In this document: in pieces, positions 1 to 8,526 of the stretch
Numbering within the stretch: the first letter of the stretch is position 1
Layout: each line of letters starts with the position of its first letter
IMG/VR virus record: IMGVR_UViG_3300035704_000015
Span: 1 to 36,157 of that record
DNA: 36,157 bases
Reading direction: 5' to 3' (one strand)
DNA from: a virus
Notes under the pieces: model-generated
Database searches by the model: none
What the model saw: the letters and a program-made list of their open reading frames with translations, nothing else
What the model was told of the DNA's origin: nothing
Program-made: the position numbers and the translations under genes

Positions 1-186
1 TGGATTGGCCTGGAGCTAAAGCGATTGCCGAGCGTTTGAAAATGACTAATCCTTTAGCGAATATACAAGATAACTTACCTAAAGATTTAGATCCTAAAGC
101 GCAAGGTGTTATTGCACAATTAATGGGACAATTGCAACAAACTAAACAGCAATTACAACAGTTACAACAAGAAAAAGAAGCTAAAT
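1..186. repeat. Terminal direct repeat, left copy (genome closure point)
   Basis: Positions 1-186 match 35982-36157 except for one synonymous difference (a at 128, t at 36109) and a 10-base segment at 162-171 that is missing from the right copy. The repeat lies inside the portal reading frame. It is best read as the overlap of a circularly permuted genome or circular assembly. The left copy keeps the portal frame open, so it is the reliable version. Confidence 0.9.
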
Positions 187-452
187 TAACCGGAATTGAG
201 CAACGTGAAGCGGCAATCACTGATCGCGAAACGATGAAACAATTGGCTGAAACCCAACGTCTGCATATTAAAGAAGATCGTGCAGATGCTAGAAATACAA
301 TGGATGCGCATACTAAGATACTTGATACACATACTAGAATGCAAACATCTTGGGATGAGACAATGTTGGTTACGCAAGCTAATTTAGAAATAGATAAGAA
401 GAGAGCATCGCAACAAGGGATACCAAATACTGGCAATAGTACACCAAACTAA
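1..452 (+). CDS. Portal protein, C-terminal part (gene continues from the window end)
   Basis: This is the 3' end of the portal gene that starts at 34316. Positions 1-186 repeat 35982-36157, and the reading frame through both copies is the same, so on the circle the gene runs 34316-35981 then 1-452 and encodes about 705 residues, close to the 725 of P22 gp1. There is no start here: the first in-frame ATG (position 36) is internal. This part is rich in Gln, Leu, Lys and Glu and is predicted to be a long alpha helix (QLQQTKQQLQQLQQ near the middle). That fits the C-terminal barrel helix that projects into the capsid in P22-type portals. It ends in TAA, 10 bases before the next gene. Confidence 0.9.
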   Translation, partial: DWPGAKAIAERLKMTNPLANIQDNLPKDLDPKAQGVIAQLMGQLQQTKQQLQQLQQEKEAKLTGIEQREAAITDRETMKQLAETQRLHIKEDRADARNTMDAHTKILDTHTRMQTSWDETMLVTQANLEIDKKRASQQGIPNTGNSTPN

Positions 453-462
453 AAGGAAATAG

Positions 463-762
463 ATGCAAGTTGAATTATCTGTTGAGAATCTAGATATTCC
501 TGTTGGATTGATGTGGTCTCAAAAGTTAGATGGGATATTGGAGATGATATATCTCTCCGAGACTTTCGAACATATCCTATGTTGGGCATCAAATATTAAC
601 GGCATTAAAATTTACATTTGTAAGTATAGAAATATATGGAATAATGGAACATTATTAAATATTCATGAGATATTAGCACTAGAGAGAAAGGATGTTCGAC
701 AAAAGATATTAAAAGAATACCTTAAAACTACGCAAGTAAAAATGAATGAAATTATTGTTTAA
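463..762 (+). CDS. Hypothetical protein between portal and scaffold
   Basis: The gene encodes 99 residues and I do not recognise the family. The start is supported by an AAAAGGAAAT ribosome binding site just upstream, and the gene follows the portal stop by 10 bases, so it belongs to the late operon. The product is mixed alpha/beta in composition, has no signal peptide or membrane segment, and ends in a lysine-rich helix. P22 itself has no gene between portal and scaffold, so this is an insertion relative to that order. A morphogenetic accessory role is possible only by position. Confidence 0.7.
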   Translation: MQVELSVENLDIPVGLMWSQKLDGILEMIYLSETFEHILCWASNINGIKIYICKYRNIWNNGTLLNIHEILALERKDVRQKILKEYLKTTQVKMNEIIV

Positions 763-811
763 TTTTGAATTTCCTGGCATAGCCAGATATCGTTAAGGGA
801 ACGTAAAACTC

Positions 812-1660
812 ATGAGTGACCAAGAAAAAGCGGTCGAATCGATTGATGCACGTAAAGCATTTATGGATGGAATAATATCTCCGTCTAACCCTATAAATTC
901 TACTACCGCAGAGTTAGCGTTAGAAACTCCTGAAGTGAAAACTGATGAAAAAGTAGAAGATAAAGGAGAAGGTAAAGCTAAAAAGACGGCGCAAGAGCGA
1001 ATAATCGAACTAGCTCATCAGCGTAAAGAAGCTGAGCAGAGAGAAAGAGATGCTAGACTCGAAAATGAAGAATTGCGTTTACGTTTAAAAGCATTAGAAG
1101 CATCGGTTAGTCCTATTAACGTACCCAAAGAACCTAAAAAGTATGAATTTAGTAGTGAGGAAGAGTACATAAATGCTCTTACTGATTACAAAGTTGATCG
1201 TAGGATCTCGGAACGTGAAGAGTCTCAGAGACAAGCGAAACAAGCAGCTGAGATGCAGGAAATTGACAATGCCTATTTAAAGACTGTACAACTGGCACAA
1301 ACTAGATATGAAGACTTTCAAGATGTCGTATCTAAAGCGAGTCAAGAAATACCGCCTTTTATGGTAATGGCAATTAAAGAAAGTTCAGTTGGAGGAGATT
1401 TAACATATTACCTTGCGAGATTTCCGGGAGAAACCAAGAAGATTTTGGCTATGCGTCCGATACAAGCATTGAAATATATTACGCAACTTGAGCATGAACT
1501 ACTTGAACCGGTGGAACCTACTGAAAAAGCTAAGCCTTCAAATAAAAAAGCTCCGGAACCTATTACGCCTGTTCGTGGTATTAGCTTATCTGATATGTCT
1601 AGTCCAGCTAAGAATTTTGAAGAGTACAAAGCAAGAAGACAGAAGGAAAAGCGAAGGTAA
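812..1660 (+). CDS. Scaffolding protein (P22 gp8-like)
   Basis: The gene encodes 282 residues (P22 gp8 has 303). It lies between portal and coat, the invariant place for the scaffold in P22-type phages. The protein is highly charged and predicted mostly helical. Acidic and lysine-rich stretches fill the first 70 residues, followed by a long Glu/Arg heptad-like helix, and the C-terminus is strongly basic (YKARRQKEKRR). A basic C-terminal helix-turn-helix is the known coat-binding part of P22 scaffold. It would template procapsid assembly and then leave. A weak AAGGGAA precedes the ATG by about 12 bases. The family is assigned from position and composition rather than a recognised motif. Confidence 0.75.
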   Translation: MSDQEKAVESIDARKAFMDGIISPSNPINSTTAELALETPEVKTDEKVEDKGEGKAKKTAQERIIELAHQRKEAEQRERDARLENEELRLRLKALEASVSPINVPKEPKKYEFSSEEEYINALTDYKVDRRISEREESQRQAKQAAEMQEIDNAYLKTVQLAQTRYEDFQDVVSKASQEIPPFMVMAIKESSVGGDLTYYLARFPGETKKILAMRPIQALKYITQLEHELLEPVEPTEKAKPSNKKAPEPITPVRGISLSDMSSPAKNFEEYKARRQKEKRR

Positions 1661-1726
1661 TATAAGTAAAGAGCTTCATTCAACCCTATATCCTAAACAT
1701 GGAAATTATTTAATTGGAGCCACATC

Positions 1727-3043
1727 ATGAGTAATACTTTATTAACTATCGCTGATATCACGAATGAAAGTTTGATGATATTGGAAAATGAACTAACCTT
1801 ATCAGAAAAAATCAACAGAGAATATGACGAGCGCTTCGGTCTAGATGGCGCTAAAATTGGTTATACAGTTAATTTACGTAAACCAGCTCGTTTTACTGTC
1901 TCTGGTGGTCCTGCCTTAAACGTACAAGATTTTGTTGAAACCTCTGTTCCTGCAACTTTAACTAACCAAGCGCACGTAGATACACAATTTATCACTTCTG
2001 ATTTATTGTTGTCTATGGACATGTTTGCTAGTCGTGTTCTTCGTCCAAAGATTGCCGCATTAGCTAATAGCGTTGACTTCTCTGTAGCGCAACAGATGAT
2101 GATCGGTACATCTAATATTGCTGGAACTCCTGGGACCAATCTAACTACTTTAGCTCCATTCTTATTGGCTGGCGCTATTCTAGATACCGAAGGTACACCA
2201 AGAGATGGTGAGCGTTTTCTAGTCGCAGATCCATTTACTCAAGCTAGTATGGTTGGTTCATTAACTGGTTTGTTTAATCCACAAGTAGCTATTGGTGACC
2301 AGTATAAGAAGGGTTTGATGTCTCGTTCCACTGTTGGTTTTGATTGGTATATGGATCAAAATATCAATGCACAAACATGGGGAAATTGGGGCGGATCTCC
2401 TGTATATAGTTCATCTGTAGGTACTTCTACTGCATTATTGACAACAGGTTGGGCAGATAGTGGAACTTTAGGTATATCTGGTTTTACTAACTCTACTGCT
2501 ACAGTTAACGTAGGTGATACTTTCACAATGGCCAGTATTTTCATGGTCAATCCGCAAAGTCGTGCTACTTCATCTCAGTTACGTAGTTTTGTAGTTCGTC
2601 CTCCAGTAGGTAGCCCAGCATTCGGCACTTTCGTTCCAGTTACTGACGTATTTGGTAACGTTGTTGGTGGTACATATACATCAGATTCATCTGGACGTAT
2701 TCAATTAACTATCGCTGTTGCTGTAATTTCTTCAGGTCAATTCCAAAACGTTAGTGGTGCTCCAGTAAGTGGAACTACTGCTCTTACGCCAACTGGAACT
2801 ACTGGAGCCCATGGTCCACAAAACTTAGCATTCCACAAAGATGCGTTTACTTTAGTAAGTGCTGATTTACCTTTACCTGGCGGTGTTGATATGGCTGCAA
2901 GAGCCGCGCATAAAGATGTTGGTGTATCTATGCGTATAGTTAGGCAATACACTATTAATAATGATGCATTACCAACAAGGATTGATATTCTTTACGGGGT
3001 TGCTTCGTTGTATCGTGAATTGTCTTGCCGTATATCAGGTTAA
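1727..3043 (+). CDS. Major coat protein (P22 gp5-like)
   Basis: The gene encodes 438 residues, matching the 430 of P22 coat. The N-terminal half has the P22 coat pattern: an N-terminal helix, a segment with NLRKPARF and VETSVPATLTNQAHVDTQF, then a helix containing the ALANSVDFSVAQQMM stretch. The Gly/Thr/Ser-rich beta stretch around residues 220-350 sits where P22 coat has its insertion domain. It is the shell subunit of a T=7-type capsid with the HK97 fold. It lies directly after the scaffold, with a GGAG site before the ATG. A small structural gene and then a terminator at 3453 follow it, which would allow high, separately terminated coat expression. Confidence 0.9.
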   Translation: MSNTLLTIADITNESLMILENELTLSEKINREYDERFGLDGAKIGYTVNLRKPARFTVSGGPALNVQDFVETSVPATLTNQAHVDTQFITSDLLLSMDMFASRVLRPKIAALANSVDFSVAQQMMIGTSNIAGTPGTNLTTLAPFLLAGAILDTEGTPRDGERFLVADPFTQASMVGSLTGLFNPQVAIGDQYKKGLMSRSTVGFDWYMDQNINAQTWGNWGGSPVYSSSVGTSTALLTTGWADSGTLGISGFTNSTATVNVGDTFTMASIFMVNPQSRATSSQLRSFVVRPPVGSPAFGTFVPVTDVFGNVVGGTYTSDSSGRIQLTIAVAVISSGQFQNVSGAPVSGTTALTPTGTTGAHGPQNLAFHKDAFTLVSADLPLPGGVDMAARAAHKDVGVSMRIVRQYTINNDALPTRIDILYGVASLYRELSCRISG

Positions 3044-3067
3044 TCCAATAACGTAAAGGAATATATC

Positions 3068-3448
3068 ATGTCTATTACTACAAATAGTCCAGCAACAACG
3101 GTCCAGTCGCCTTTACAAAATGCGATTGGAAATGTGCAATCTCAATATTTAATCCAGGTAACTTTATCTCCTTCTTCTGTTCCTACAACAGGAGGCGGAG
3201 GTGAACAAAGTTTTACCATATCCGGAATTCAAGTTGGGGATTTTGTACAAGTGAGTAAACCTACTACTCAAGCGGGGTTGGGAATTGGAGGAGTTCGTAC
3301 AGCGGCTAATACAGTTTTTATTAACTTTACTAACGCTAGCGGTGCAGCTATAACTCCTACAGCTTCTCAAGTCTATACATTATTAGTAACACGTCCAATG
3401 GCGGCAGTGGTTTCAGATGGATATCCATCTAGCTTACCAACTCCATAA
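3068..3448 (+). CDS. Putative head decoration/structural protein
   Basis: The gene encodes 126 residues, rich in Thr, Ser, Gly and Val, with alternating beta-strand patterns and a glycine hinge (TTGGGGE). It starts 24 bases after the coat stop behind AAAGGAATATATC-ATG and is immediately followed by an intrinsic terminator. It is therefore co-transcribed with coat and likely made in quantity. I do not recognise a named family. A small all-beta protein right after the coat suggests a capsid decoration or head-associated protein, but this is inferred from position and composition. Confidence 0.6.
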   Translation: MSITTNSPATTVQSPLQNAIGNVQSQYLIQVTLSPSSVPTTGGGGEQSFTISGIQVGDFVQVSKPTTQAGLGIGGVRTAANTVFINFTNASGAAITPTASQVYTLLVTRPMAAVVSDGYPSSLPTP

Positions 3449-3452
3449 TATG

Positions 3453-3476
3453 ATCCCGCCGGTTGGCGGGATTTTT
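3453..3476 (+). terminator. Rho-independent terminator after coat unit
   Basis: An 8-bp perfect stem (ATCCCGCC / GGCGGGAT) with a GGTT loop is followed by five T residues at 3472-3476. It lies four bases after the stop of the gene ending at 3448 and upstream of the gene starting at 3502. It probably limits read-through from coat into the tail genes. Confidence 0.9.
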
Positions 3477-3501
3477 ACATACAATTTTAGATGGAGAAAT
3501 T

Positions 3502-4368
3502 ATGAGTTCAACGTTGAATTCGCCAGCTCGTGTTGTAACTAGTAATGTATTGGGCGCACCTCTTAATATTGATCAAACTACTTTTGCTAAATTACCTAAT
3601 CCAATTAATCTTGCCGGTCAAATATGGCAAGTAACAGATGTGGGAAACAATGGGAGTTTGTGGAGTTCTAACGGGGTAACCTGGACACCTGTAAATGGTG
3701 TTGTAAATCTATATAAGAATGTGTTCCCTTTTATAGTACCTTCTAGTGGAAGCGTGACAGTAACTACAGGTGCATTGGCATTAACTACGGCATTAGATCA
3801 AATATATCCGTCTTGCTATATGTATTTTCCTGCGGGTACTTGGACCGCATCAACTGCAGGTTGGTATTACGTAGTTATGACATCGACCACTGCAGGTACT
3901 GTATATAATACAGCATATACAACCGGTATTCCTGCAGCGCCAAGTACGTTATCTGTAATAACCACTGGTGCCGGAGCATATACTCAAACAGTTTTAACGT
4001 ATTTACCTGGTCAAATATTTACTATACCGGGCAATATAATAGGGGCAACGGGTAGATTAGTAAGTGAAGTTGTATGCTCTACGCCATCTACATCCGACGC
4101 TAAATATTTACAATTGAGCTTAGGTAGTACCGATTTTACATCTATAGGTTTATCTTCAGCTACGGTAGCTAATTTATTTGGTATTACTTCTAATCAAGGC
4201 GTAGCGAATAAGCAAACTACTTTTATATATGATGGAGTAAATAACGGATCAACTACGTTATCCACCGTAGATACGACTGTAGCGCAAACAGTTAAGATTT
4301 CATACTATTTAACTACAGATACGGACTGGTTAGCTTTCCAATGGCTTAATTTACAGGTAACACAATAA
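3502..4368 (+). CDS. Putative virion structural protein
   Basis: The gene encodes 288 residues. The frame is open further upstream to 3463, but that ATG lies inside the terminator hairpin. The ATG at 3502 has a good GGAGAAATT ribosome binding site and was chosen as the start. The protein is rich in Thr, Ser, Gly, Tyr and Val with a beta-sandwich-like pattern, no membrane segment and no catalytic motif. It sits between the coat unit and the gp4-like tail factor and shares its stop/start (TAATG) with the latter. A head-fibre or head-tail accessory protein is likely, but no family is recognised. Confidence 0.6.
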   Translation: MSSTLNSPARVVTSNVLGAPLNIDQTTFAKLPNPINLAGQIWQVTDVGNNGSLWSSNGVTWTPVNGVVNLYKNVFPFIVPSSGSVTVTTGALALTTALDQIYPSCYMYFPAGTWTASTAGWYYVVMTSTTAGTVYNTAYTTGIPAAPSTLSVITTGAGAYTQTVLTYLPGQIFTIPGNIIGATGRLVSEVVCSTPSTSDAKYLQLSLGSTDFTSIGLSSATVANLFGITSNQGVANKQTTFIYDGVNNGSTTLSTVDTTVAQTVKISYYLTTDTDWLAFQWLNLQVTQ

Positions 4369-5342
4369 TGGCATCCAATGATCCAACTACTAGAACTGCG
4401 CTTAATGTAATTATTGGCGCATTAAGGAAGACAGGACAATACGCTCCTGGGGAAACGCTTTCTGCGGCGGATCAAACAGATGCATTAGATGTGTTTAATG
4501 GACTATTAGATTCATTAAGTAATGATAATAAAGCTATTTTCTTCTCTAATGAAAATATTGTAACGTTAACAGCTAATCAATTGTCTTATACAGTTGGTAA
4601 TGAATATGCTGGAACATTTGTTGGAACCGTTACGAGTGGCTCCCCAACTATTACTGGTTTTACTCCACCACAAGTAGGTACTAATGGATCCGCGCAACAA
4701 CCATTTATCGTAGGCGCTACTTTAAAGGGTCCAGGAATACCAAATGGAACTACCGCAACCGCTATCGGATCAACAACAGTAACAATGAGTGCGAATGCGG
4801 TAGGAACTTTCACTAATCAAATATCTTTCACTGCCCCCGGACAAATAGTAGTGCAACGTCCTATGCGGATTACGCAAGCGTATTCTCGTATTACGACAAG
4901 TAGTAGCACAGTAGATTTTCCTTGTGAAATTAAAGATATTGCAGCATACGCAAGTATTGGACTAAAGAACCAACCTGGTCCATGGGCAAAATGGCTCTTT
5001 TATAATCCAACTTGGCCTAATGCCACAATATACTTTTGGCCCGTTCCTACTCAAACAGTTCAATTTCACTTTTGGACAGATATGCTTTTGCAATCTGTCA
5101 GCTTAGATACAGTTTTACAATTACCTCAAGGTTATTATAATTATTTACAATTTGCTTTAGCGGAATTGTTGTGCATTGATTATGGTAATCCTGTTCCAGC
5201 GGATATTATTAGACTAGCTAGAAGATATGAAGCGGCGATTAAGAGTAACAATTCTACAGTTGATAGAGAAATAGCTATTGATGCGGCTATTCAAACACGT
5301 AACGCTAATAATGCTGGATTTATTCTCACCGGAGGCTTTTAA
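4368..5342 (+). CDS. Tail accessory factor / DNA stabilisation protein (P22 gp4-like)
   Basis: The gene encodes 324 residues. The N-terminal 75 residues form the helical signature of the P22 gp4 family: ALRKTG, a GETLSAADQTDALDVFNGLLDS helix pattern, then beta strands. The C-terminal 160 residues resume helical sequence (LPQGYYNYLQFALAELL, then RLARRYEAAI). P22 gp4 has only 166 residues. Here residues about 81-157 form an extra Thr/Gly-rich beta domain with the typical VTSGSPTITG ... GPGIPNGTTATAIGS pattern. Gp4 binds the portal after packaging and starts the tail tube. The stop overlaps the next start (TAATG). Confidence 0.8.
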   Translation: MASNDPTTRTALNVIIGALRKTGQYAPGETLSAADQTDALDVFNGLLDSLSNDNKAIFFSNENIVTLTANQLSYTVGNEYAGTFVGTVTSGSPTITGFTPPQVGTNGSAQQPFIVGATLKGPGIPNGTTATAIGSTTVTMSANAVGTFTNQISFTAPGQIVVQRPMRITQAYSRITTSSSTVDFPCEIKDIAAYASIGLKNQPGPWAKWLFYNPTWPNATIYFWPVPTQTVQFHFWTDMLLQSVSLDTVLQLPQGYYNYLQFALAELLCIDYGNPVPADIIRLARRYEAAIKSNNSTVDREIAIDAAIQTRNANNAGFILTGGF

Positions 5343-6823
5343 TGAATTTTGATAGCTTTGTAGGAAGTGCGTACGCAGCTGCCGCTTCATATCAAGACGA
5401 TCAGAGGTCTATTAATTGGTATGTAGAATATGATAAGAATGATGGAGCTAAAGTACCAAAGGCACTATTAGGAGCGCCAGGGTTACAAGATCTAGGCCAA
5501 TCTGCCTTTACTGGTGAAGTTAGAGGCATGTATGTTACTAGCGAACCTAATTTAGCGATTGTTGTCGTAGGCGCTAGAGTTTTGTCCATGATTCCGTTGC
5601 CAAGTGCAATAGGACAGCGCCCTTCTTTCCAATACGCGGTATTGGGAGAATTAGATACATTTAAAGGGCCTGTTAGTATTCGAGATAACGCGTCCGCAAG
5701 AATTGTAACCATTGTAGATGGAGTGAGTTTATATACTTACAACATGAATACAAAAGATTTTGCTAAATCAGCGGATCCTGCTTTCTTAGGTTCTTCCCTG
5801 GTCACCGAAGTAGATGGCTGGTTTACTTTTAGTAAGCCAGAGACTCAAATATTCTATACCAGTCCATTGTATTGGAACGGTATATCTTCTTTTGATGGTA
5901 CTTATTTTGCATTAAAAGATAATGCACATGATGATACCGTTGCCATTATTGAATTAAATAGACAGATTTGGCTATTAGGCACTGAAACTACAGAAATTTG
6001 GTACAACGCTGGCGGACAATATTTTCCATGGGCGCGGCTACAAGGAACGCTTCAGCAAATTGGTTGTGCGGCCCCTTTCTCTGTAGTTAGATATTCTGGC
6101 GGCTTAATCTGGTTATCACAATCAGATCGCGGCAATAGTGATGTAGTTATGACTAGAGGATATGAGTATCAAGATATTACTAATCCTGCCATATCTTACA
6201 TATTGAATCAATACGCGTATGTAGGAGATGCCATTGGCTACGTCTACGATGAAGAAGGACATGAGTTCTATGTTCTCATATTACCTACTGCCAATGTCAC
6301 ATGGGTATTCGATTTAACAACTGGAGAATGGCATCAGCGTGCTAGCTTTGATCCTGTAACCGGACAGTTTAATAGACAACGAGCTAATTGCGTAATGAAT
6401 TTCCAAGGAATGATTATTGTTGGAGATTATGAAAACGGTAAGATATATTGGCAAAGTAGATCTTTATATACAGATGATACCTTTCCATTAGTCGCTGTTC
6501 GTAGAGCGCCACATCTGTGGGACACTGGAAACAGATCACGTATGCGCTATTCTCGATTGCAAATAGAGTTTAAGCCTGGTTCTGCAGCACAAACTGGCCA
6601 ATATACAGATCCACAAGCGATCCTATCTTGGTCTGATGATAGCGGACAAACATTTGGGAATGACCATTTCTCTTCCATTGGTAAGAGTGGCGAAACTAAG
6701 AATAGAGTAATGTGGAGGCGATTGGGAATAGCAAGAGATAGAGTATTTCAAGTTACTGTTTCTGATCCAGTTAATCGAGATATAACCGGCGCATCAATTA
6801 TGGGAGTGCCTTTTGTATGGTAA
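5342..6823 (+). CDS. Packaged-DNA stabilisation protein, tail hub (P22 gp10-like)
   Basis: The gene encodes 493 residues against 472 for P22 gp10. The N-terminus (FVGSAYAAAASYQDDQRSINWY, then LLGAPGL) and the repeated beta-propeller-like strands with YNAGGQYFPWARL are typical of this family, as is its place right after the gp4-like gene. It would form the hexameric ring below gp4 that seals the packaged head and carries the tailspikes. The start overlaps the previous stop by one base, and the stop overlaps the next start by seven bases (ATGGTAA), which suggests translational coupling. Confidence 0.85.
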   Translation: MNFDSFVGSAYAAAASYQDDQRSINWYVEYDKNDGAKVPKALLGAPGLQDLGQSAFTGEVRGMYVTSEPNLAIVVVGARVLSMIPLPSAIGQRPSFQYAVLGELDTFKGPVSIRDNASARIVTIVDGVSLYTYNMNTKDFAKSADPAFLGSSLVTEVDGWFTFSKPETQIFYTSPLYWNGISSFDGTYFALKDNAHDDTVAIIELNRQIWLLGTETTEIWYNAGGQYFPWARLQGTLQQIGCAAPFSVVRYSGGLIWLSQSDRGNSDVVMTRGYEYQDITNPAISYILNQYAYVGDAIGYVYDEEGHEFYVLILPTANVTWVFDLTTGEWHQRASFDPVTGQFNRQRANCVMNFQGMIIVGDYENGKIYWQSRSLYTDDTFPLVAVRRAPHLWDTGNRSRMRYSRLQIEFKPGSAAQTGQYTDPQAILSWSDDSGQTFGNDHFSSIGKSGETKNRVMWRRLGIARDRVFQVTVSDPVNRDITGASIMGVPFVW

Positions 6824-7572
6824 ATATTATAAAAGCTAATACTTCTGGTGGCGCTAATAATCTTGGTTTGCCCGTTCAGAGTACACCTTTAGTTGATGTC
6901 AAGACAGGATTAGTTACTTCACGCTGGTGGCCATTCTTTAATAATTTATATGATCGTGTTGGCGGCGTTGACGCACCGAGCAATTCTCAATTAAGTGAAG
7001 ACTTTACTAATTTAACTACTGCAGTTGCTATTTCAATAGATGGCGAAGATGGAGAGGATGGTCTTCCTGGCGACACAGGCCCAACCGGCCCTCCTGGATC
7101 ACCTGGCTCTGCGGGATTTTCAAGTATTGAAGAGGAAGACGCAGTAGATGTTCTTACAGAAGCATTAAGTTTGCAACAAGTAATACCTATTTTTAATTTT
7201 AATGTTGTTACAGCTACACAAGGTACGCCTCAAACGCTAACTACTGCAACCGCATTAGATATAATTTCCATAACATTAGAACAAGGACAATATGATGTAT
7301 TTGGATCTGTATATTTAATTCCTAATGTAACAACAACGGTAACTGCAGGAGGCGCTGGGATAAGTGATACTTCAGCTACTTTGCCAGTAATACCAGATTA
7401 CACATATTATGGATTTCCATTTCCAACTGGCGGGGAAACAGTATTCCCTGTCCCTACAATACAAGTTAATGTTCCTTTTGGCGGAGCTACAATGTATTTA
7501 GTTGCTAATTTTGCTTTTACTGGAGGTACCTGTGCAGTACAAGGTAAAATAACAGCTAGACGATACAATTAA
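6817..7572 (+). CDS. Collagen-like tail/head structural protein
   Basis: The gene encodes 251 residues. Residues 1-70 include the pattern LVTSRWWPFFNNLYDRVGG, seen in many phage virion proteins as an attachment segment. Residues 76-100 are eight uninterrupted Gly-X-Y triplets (GEDGEDGLPGDTGPTGPPG and on), a short collagen-like trimeric stalk. The rest is Thr/Val-rich beta sequence, likely a trimeric head domain. In P22 this slot holds the tail needle gp26, also a trimer, but I see no sequence similarity to gp26. A fibre or needle-like trimer is the best reading. It overlaps the gp10-like gene by seven bases. Confidence 0.65.
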   Translation: MVNIIKANTSGGANNLGLPVQSTPLVDVKTGLVTSRWWPFFNNLYDRVGGVDAPSNSQLSEDFTNLTTAVAISIDGEDGEDGLPGDTGPTGPPGSPGSAGFSSIEEEDAVDVLTEALSLQQVIPIFNFNVVTATQGTPQTLTTATALDIISITLEQGQYDVFGSVYLIPNVTTTVTAGGAGISDTSATLPVIPDYTYYGFPFPTGGETVFPVPTIQVNVPFGGATMYLVANFAFTGGTCAVQGKITARRYN

Positions 7573-7583
7573 AAGGAAACGAC

Positions 7584-7955
7584 ATGGCATCAAATAAAAT
7601 TATTCGATTTGGACCGGTAGCATTAACCAGTTCAGCTTCCAATATTATTAATCCTCCTACTCTCACCGGGGGAACTGGGTTAGCTGGAAGTAACACGGCT
7701 ACTTATGTGATAATACGACAAATTGTTTTACTTAATAAAACAGCTAGTCCTGCAACAATATCAATGTATTTAGGCGCTTCAGGTGCATCTGCAGCGGGTA
7801 CCGAGTTTTTAGTTAATGCTACATCGCTTCCAGCTAACACGATATTAACTTTTAATGGTTTATGGCGCTTAGATGCTACTGATTTTTTAACAGGTTTAGC
7901 GAATGCTAATACAACAATTACATTTGAAGCTGCAGGGGAAATAGGAGTAGCTTGA
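7584..7955 (+). CDS. Small beta-rich virion-associated protein
   Basis: The gene encodes 123 residues with alternating hydrophobic/Thr-Ser-Ala strands and no catalytic or membrane motif. A GTAAC/ATAC-rich middle region is followed by a strand with IRQIVLLNKT. It has an AAAAGGAAAC ribosome binding site and lies 11 bases after the collagen-like gene. Proteins of this size and look are common next to phage tail fibre genes, but the function is not established. A role as a fibre accessory or decoration protein is inferred. Confidence 0.6.
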   Translation: MASNKIIRFGPVALTSSASNIINPPTLTGGTGLAGSNTATYVIIRQIVLLNKTASPATISMYLGASGASAAGTEFLVNATSLPANTILTFNGLWRLDATDFLTGLANANTTITFEAAGEIGVA

Positions 7956-7956
7956 T

Positions 7957-8526
7957 ATGCAAAACTTTCAACAAATAGCCGCCAATGTTGATGTTTTACC
8001 TTTGTTGTTAGCTATTAAACTGAAACCAGAGTTGTGGAAAGAAGATACTTATTTACGAGATTATCCTCAAGGACCTTTTAACCAAATAGAATCAATTATG
8101 TTACGTTTTCCGGTTAAGGGTGTCTATGAAACGGAAGAAGAATTAAAGAATCATCTAAGTAAATATGATCAACATGAAAATATTGATTATCCAGCGTATA
8201 AGATATTGACAGAAGCGCGACCATTGGTGATGTCTTTGATGACCAGAGTTAATGGAGAGCGACTAGGAAGAGTAATGATTAATAAGATTACTCCAGGCGG
8301 AAAGATATTTCCACATTCTGATACTTTATCGCATGCGGAGTATTACAGTAGATTTCATATAGTTTTACAGAGTGCTCCAGGGGTTGTATTTAGAACTGGA
8401 AACGAACAAGTATATATGCCAACAGGAACATGTTGGTGGTTTAATAATAAAGAAGAACATGAAGTAATTAATAATTCTGCAGAAGATCGCATCCATATGA
8501 TTATAGATATACGGACATCTAGATGA
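7957..8526 (+). CDS. Aspartyl/asparaginyl beta-hydroxylase-like Fe(II)/2-oxoglutarate oxygenase
   Basis: The gene encodes 189 residues. The C-terminal 90 residues carry the double-stranded beta-helix signature of the Asp/Asn hydroxylase family: H120-x-D122 (PHSD), a second metal histidine at H168 (EEHEV), and R178 followed by HMIIDI as the 2-oxoglutarate-binding strand. Family members hydroxylate protein side chains using iron, oxygen and 2-oxoglutarate. The target here is unknown. It lies two genes after the collagen-like protein and overlaps the acetyltransferase by four bases (ATGA), so the two are probably co-translated in the late phase. All expected metal ligands are present, so it is likely active. 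Confidence 0.8.
   Translation: MQNFQQIAANVDVLPLLLAIKLKPELWKEDTYLRDYPQGPFNQIESIMLRFPVKGVYETEEELKNHLSKYDQHENIDYPAYKILTEARPLVMSLMTRVNGERLGRVMINKITPGGKIFPHSDTLSHAEYYSRFHIVLQSAPGVVFRTGNEQVYMPTGTCWWFNNKEEHEVINNSAEDRIHMIIDIRTSR

Noticed and set aside
36-452. A complete gene of 138 codons at the left end
   Set aside because: It is the 3' end of the portal gene. The frame continues upstream across the circular junction.
774-786. Hairpin CTGGC-ATA-GCCAG as a terminator before the scaffold gene
   Set aside because: The stem has only five pairs and no T-run follows. Termination before scaffold and coat would also be unlikely.
1408-1683. Minus-strand open frame opposite the scaffold gene
   Set aside because: It lies fully antisense to a well-supported gene, has a low-complexity Ser/Cys-rich sequence and no ribosome site.
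3463-3501. Upstream start for the structural gene at 3502
   Set aside because: The ATG at 3463 is inside the terminator hairpin. The one at 3502 has a proper GGAGAAATT site.
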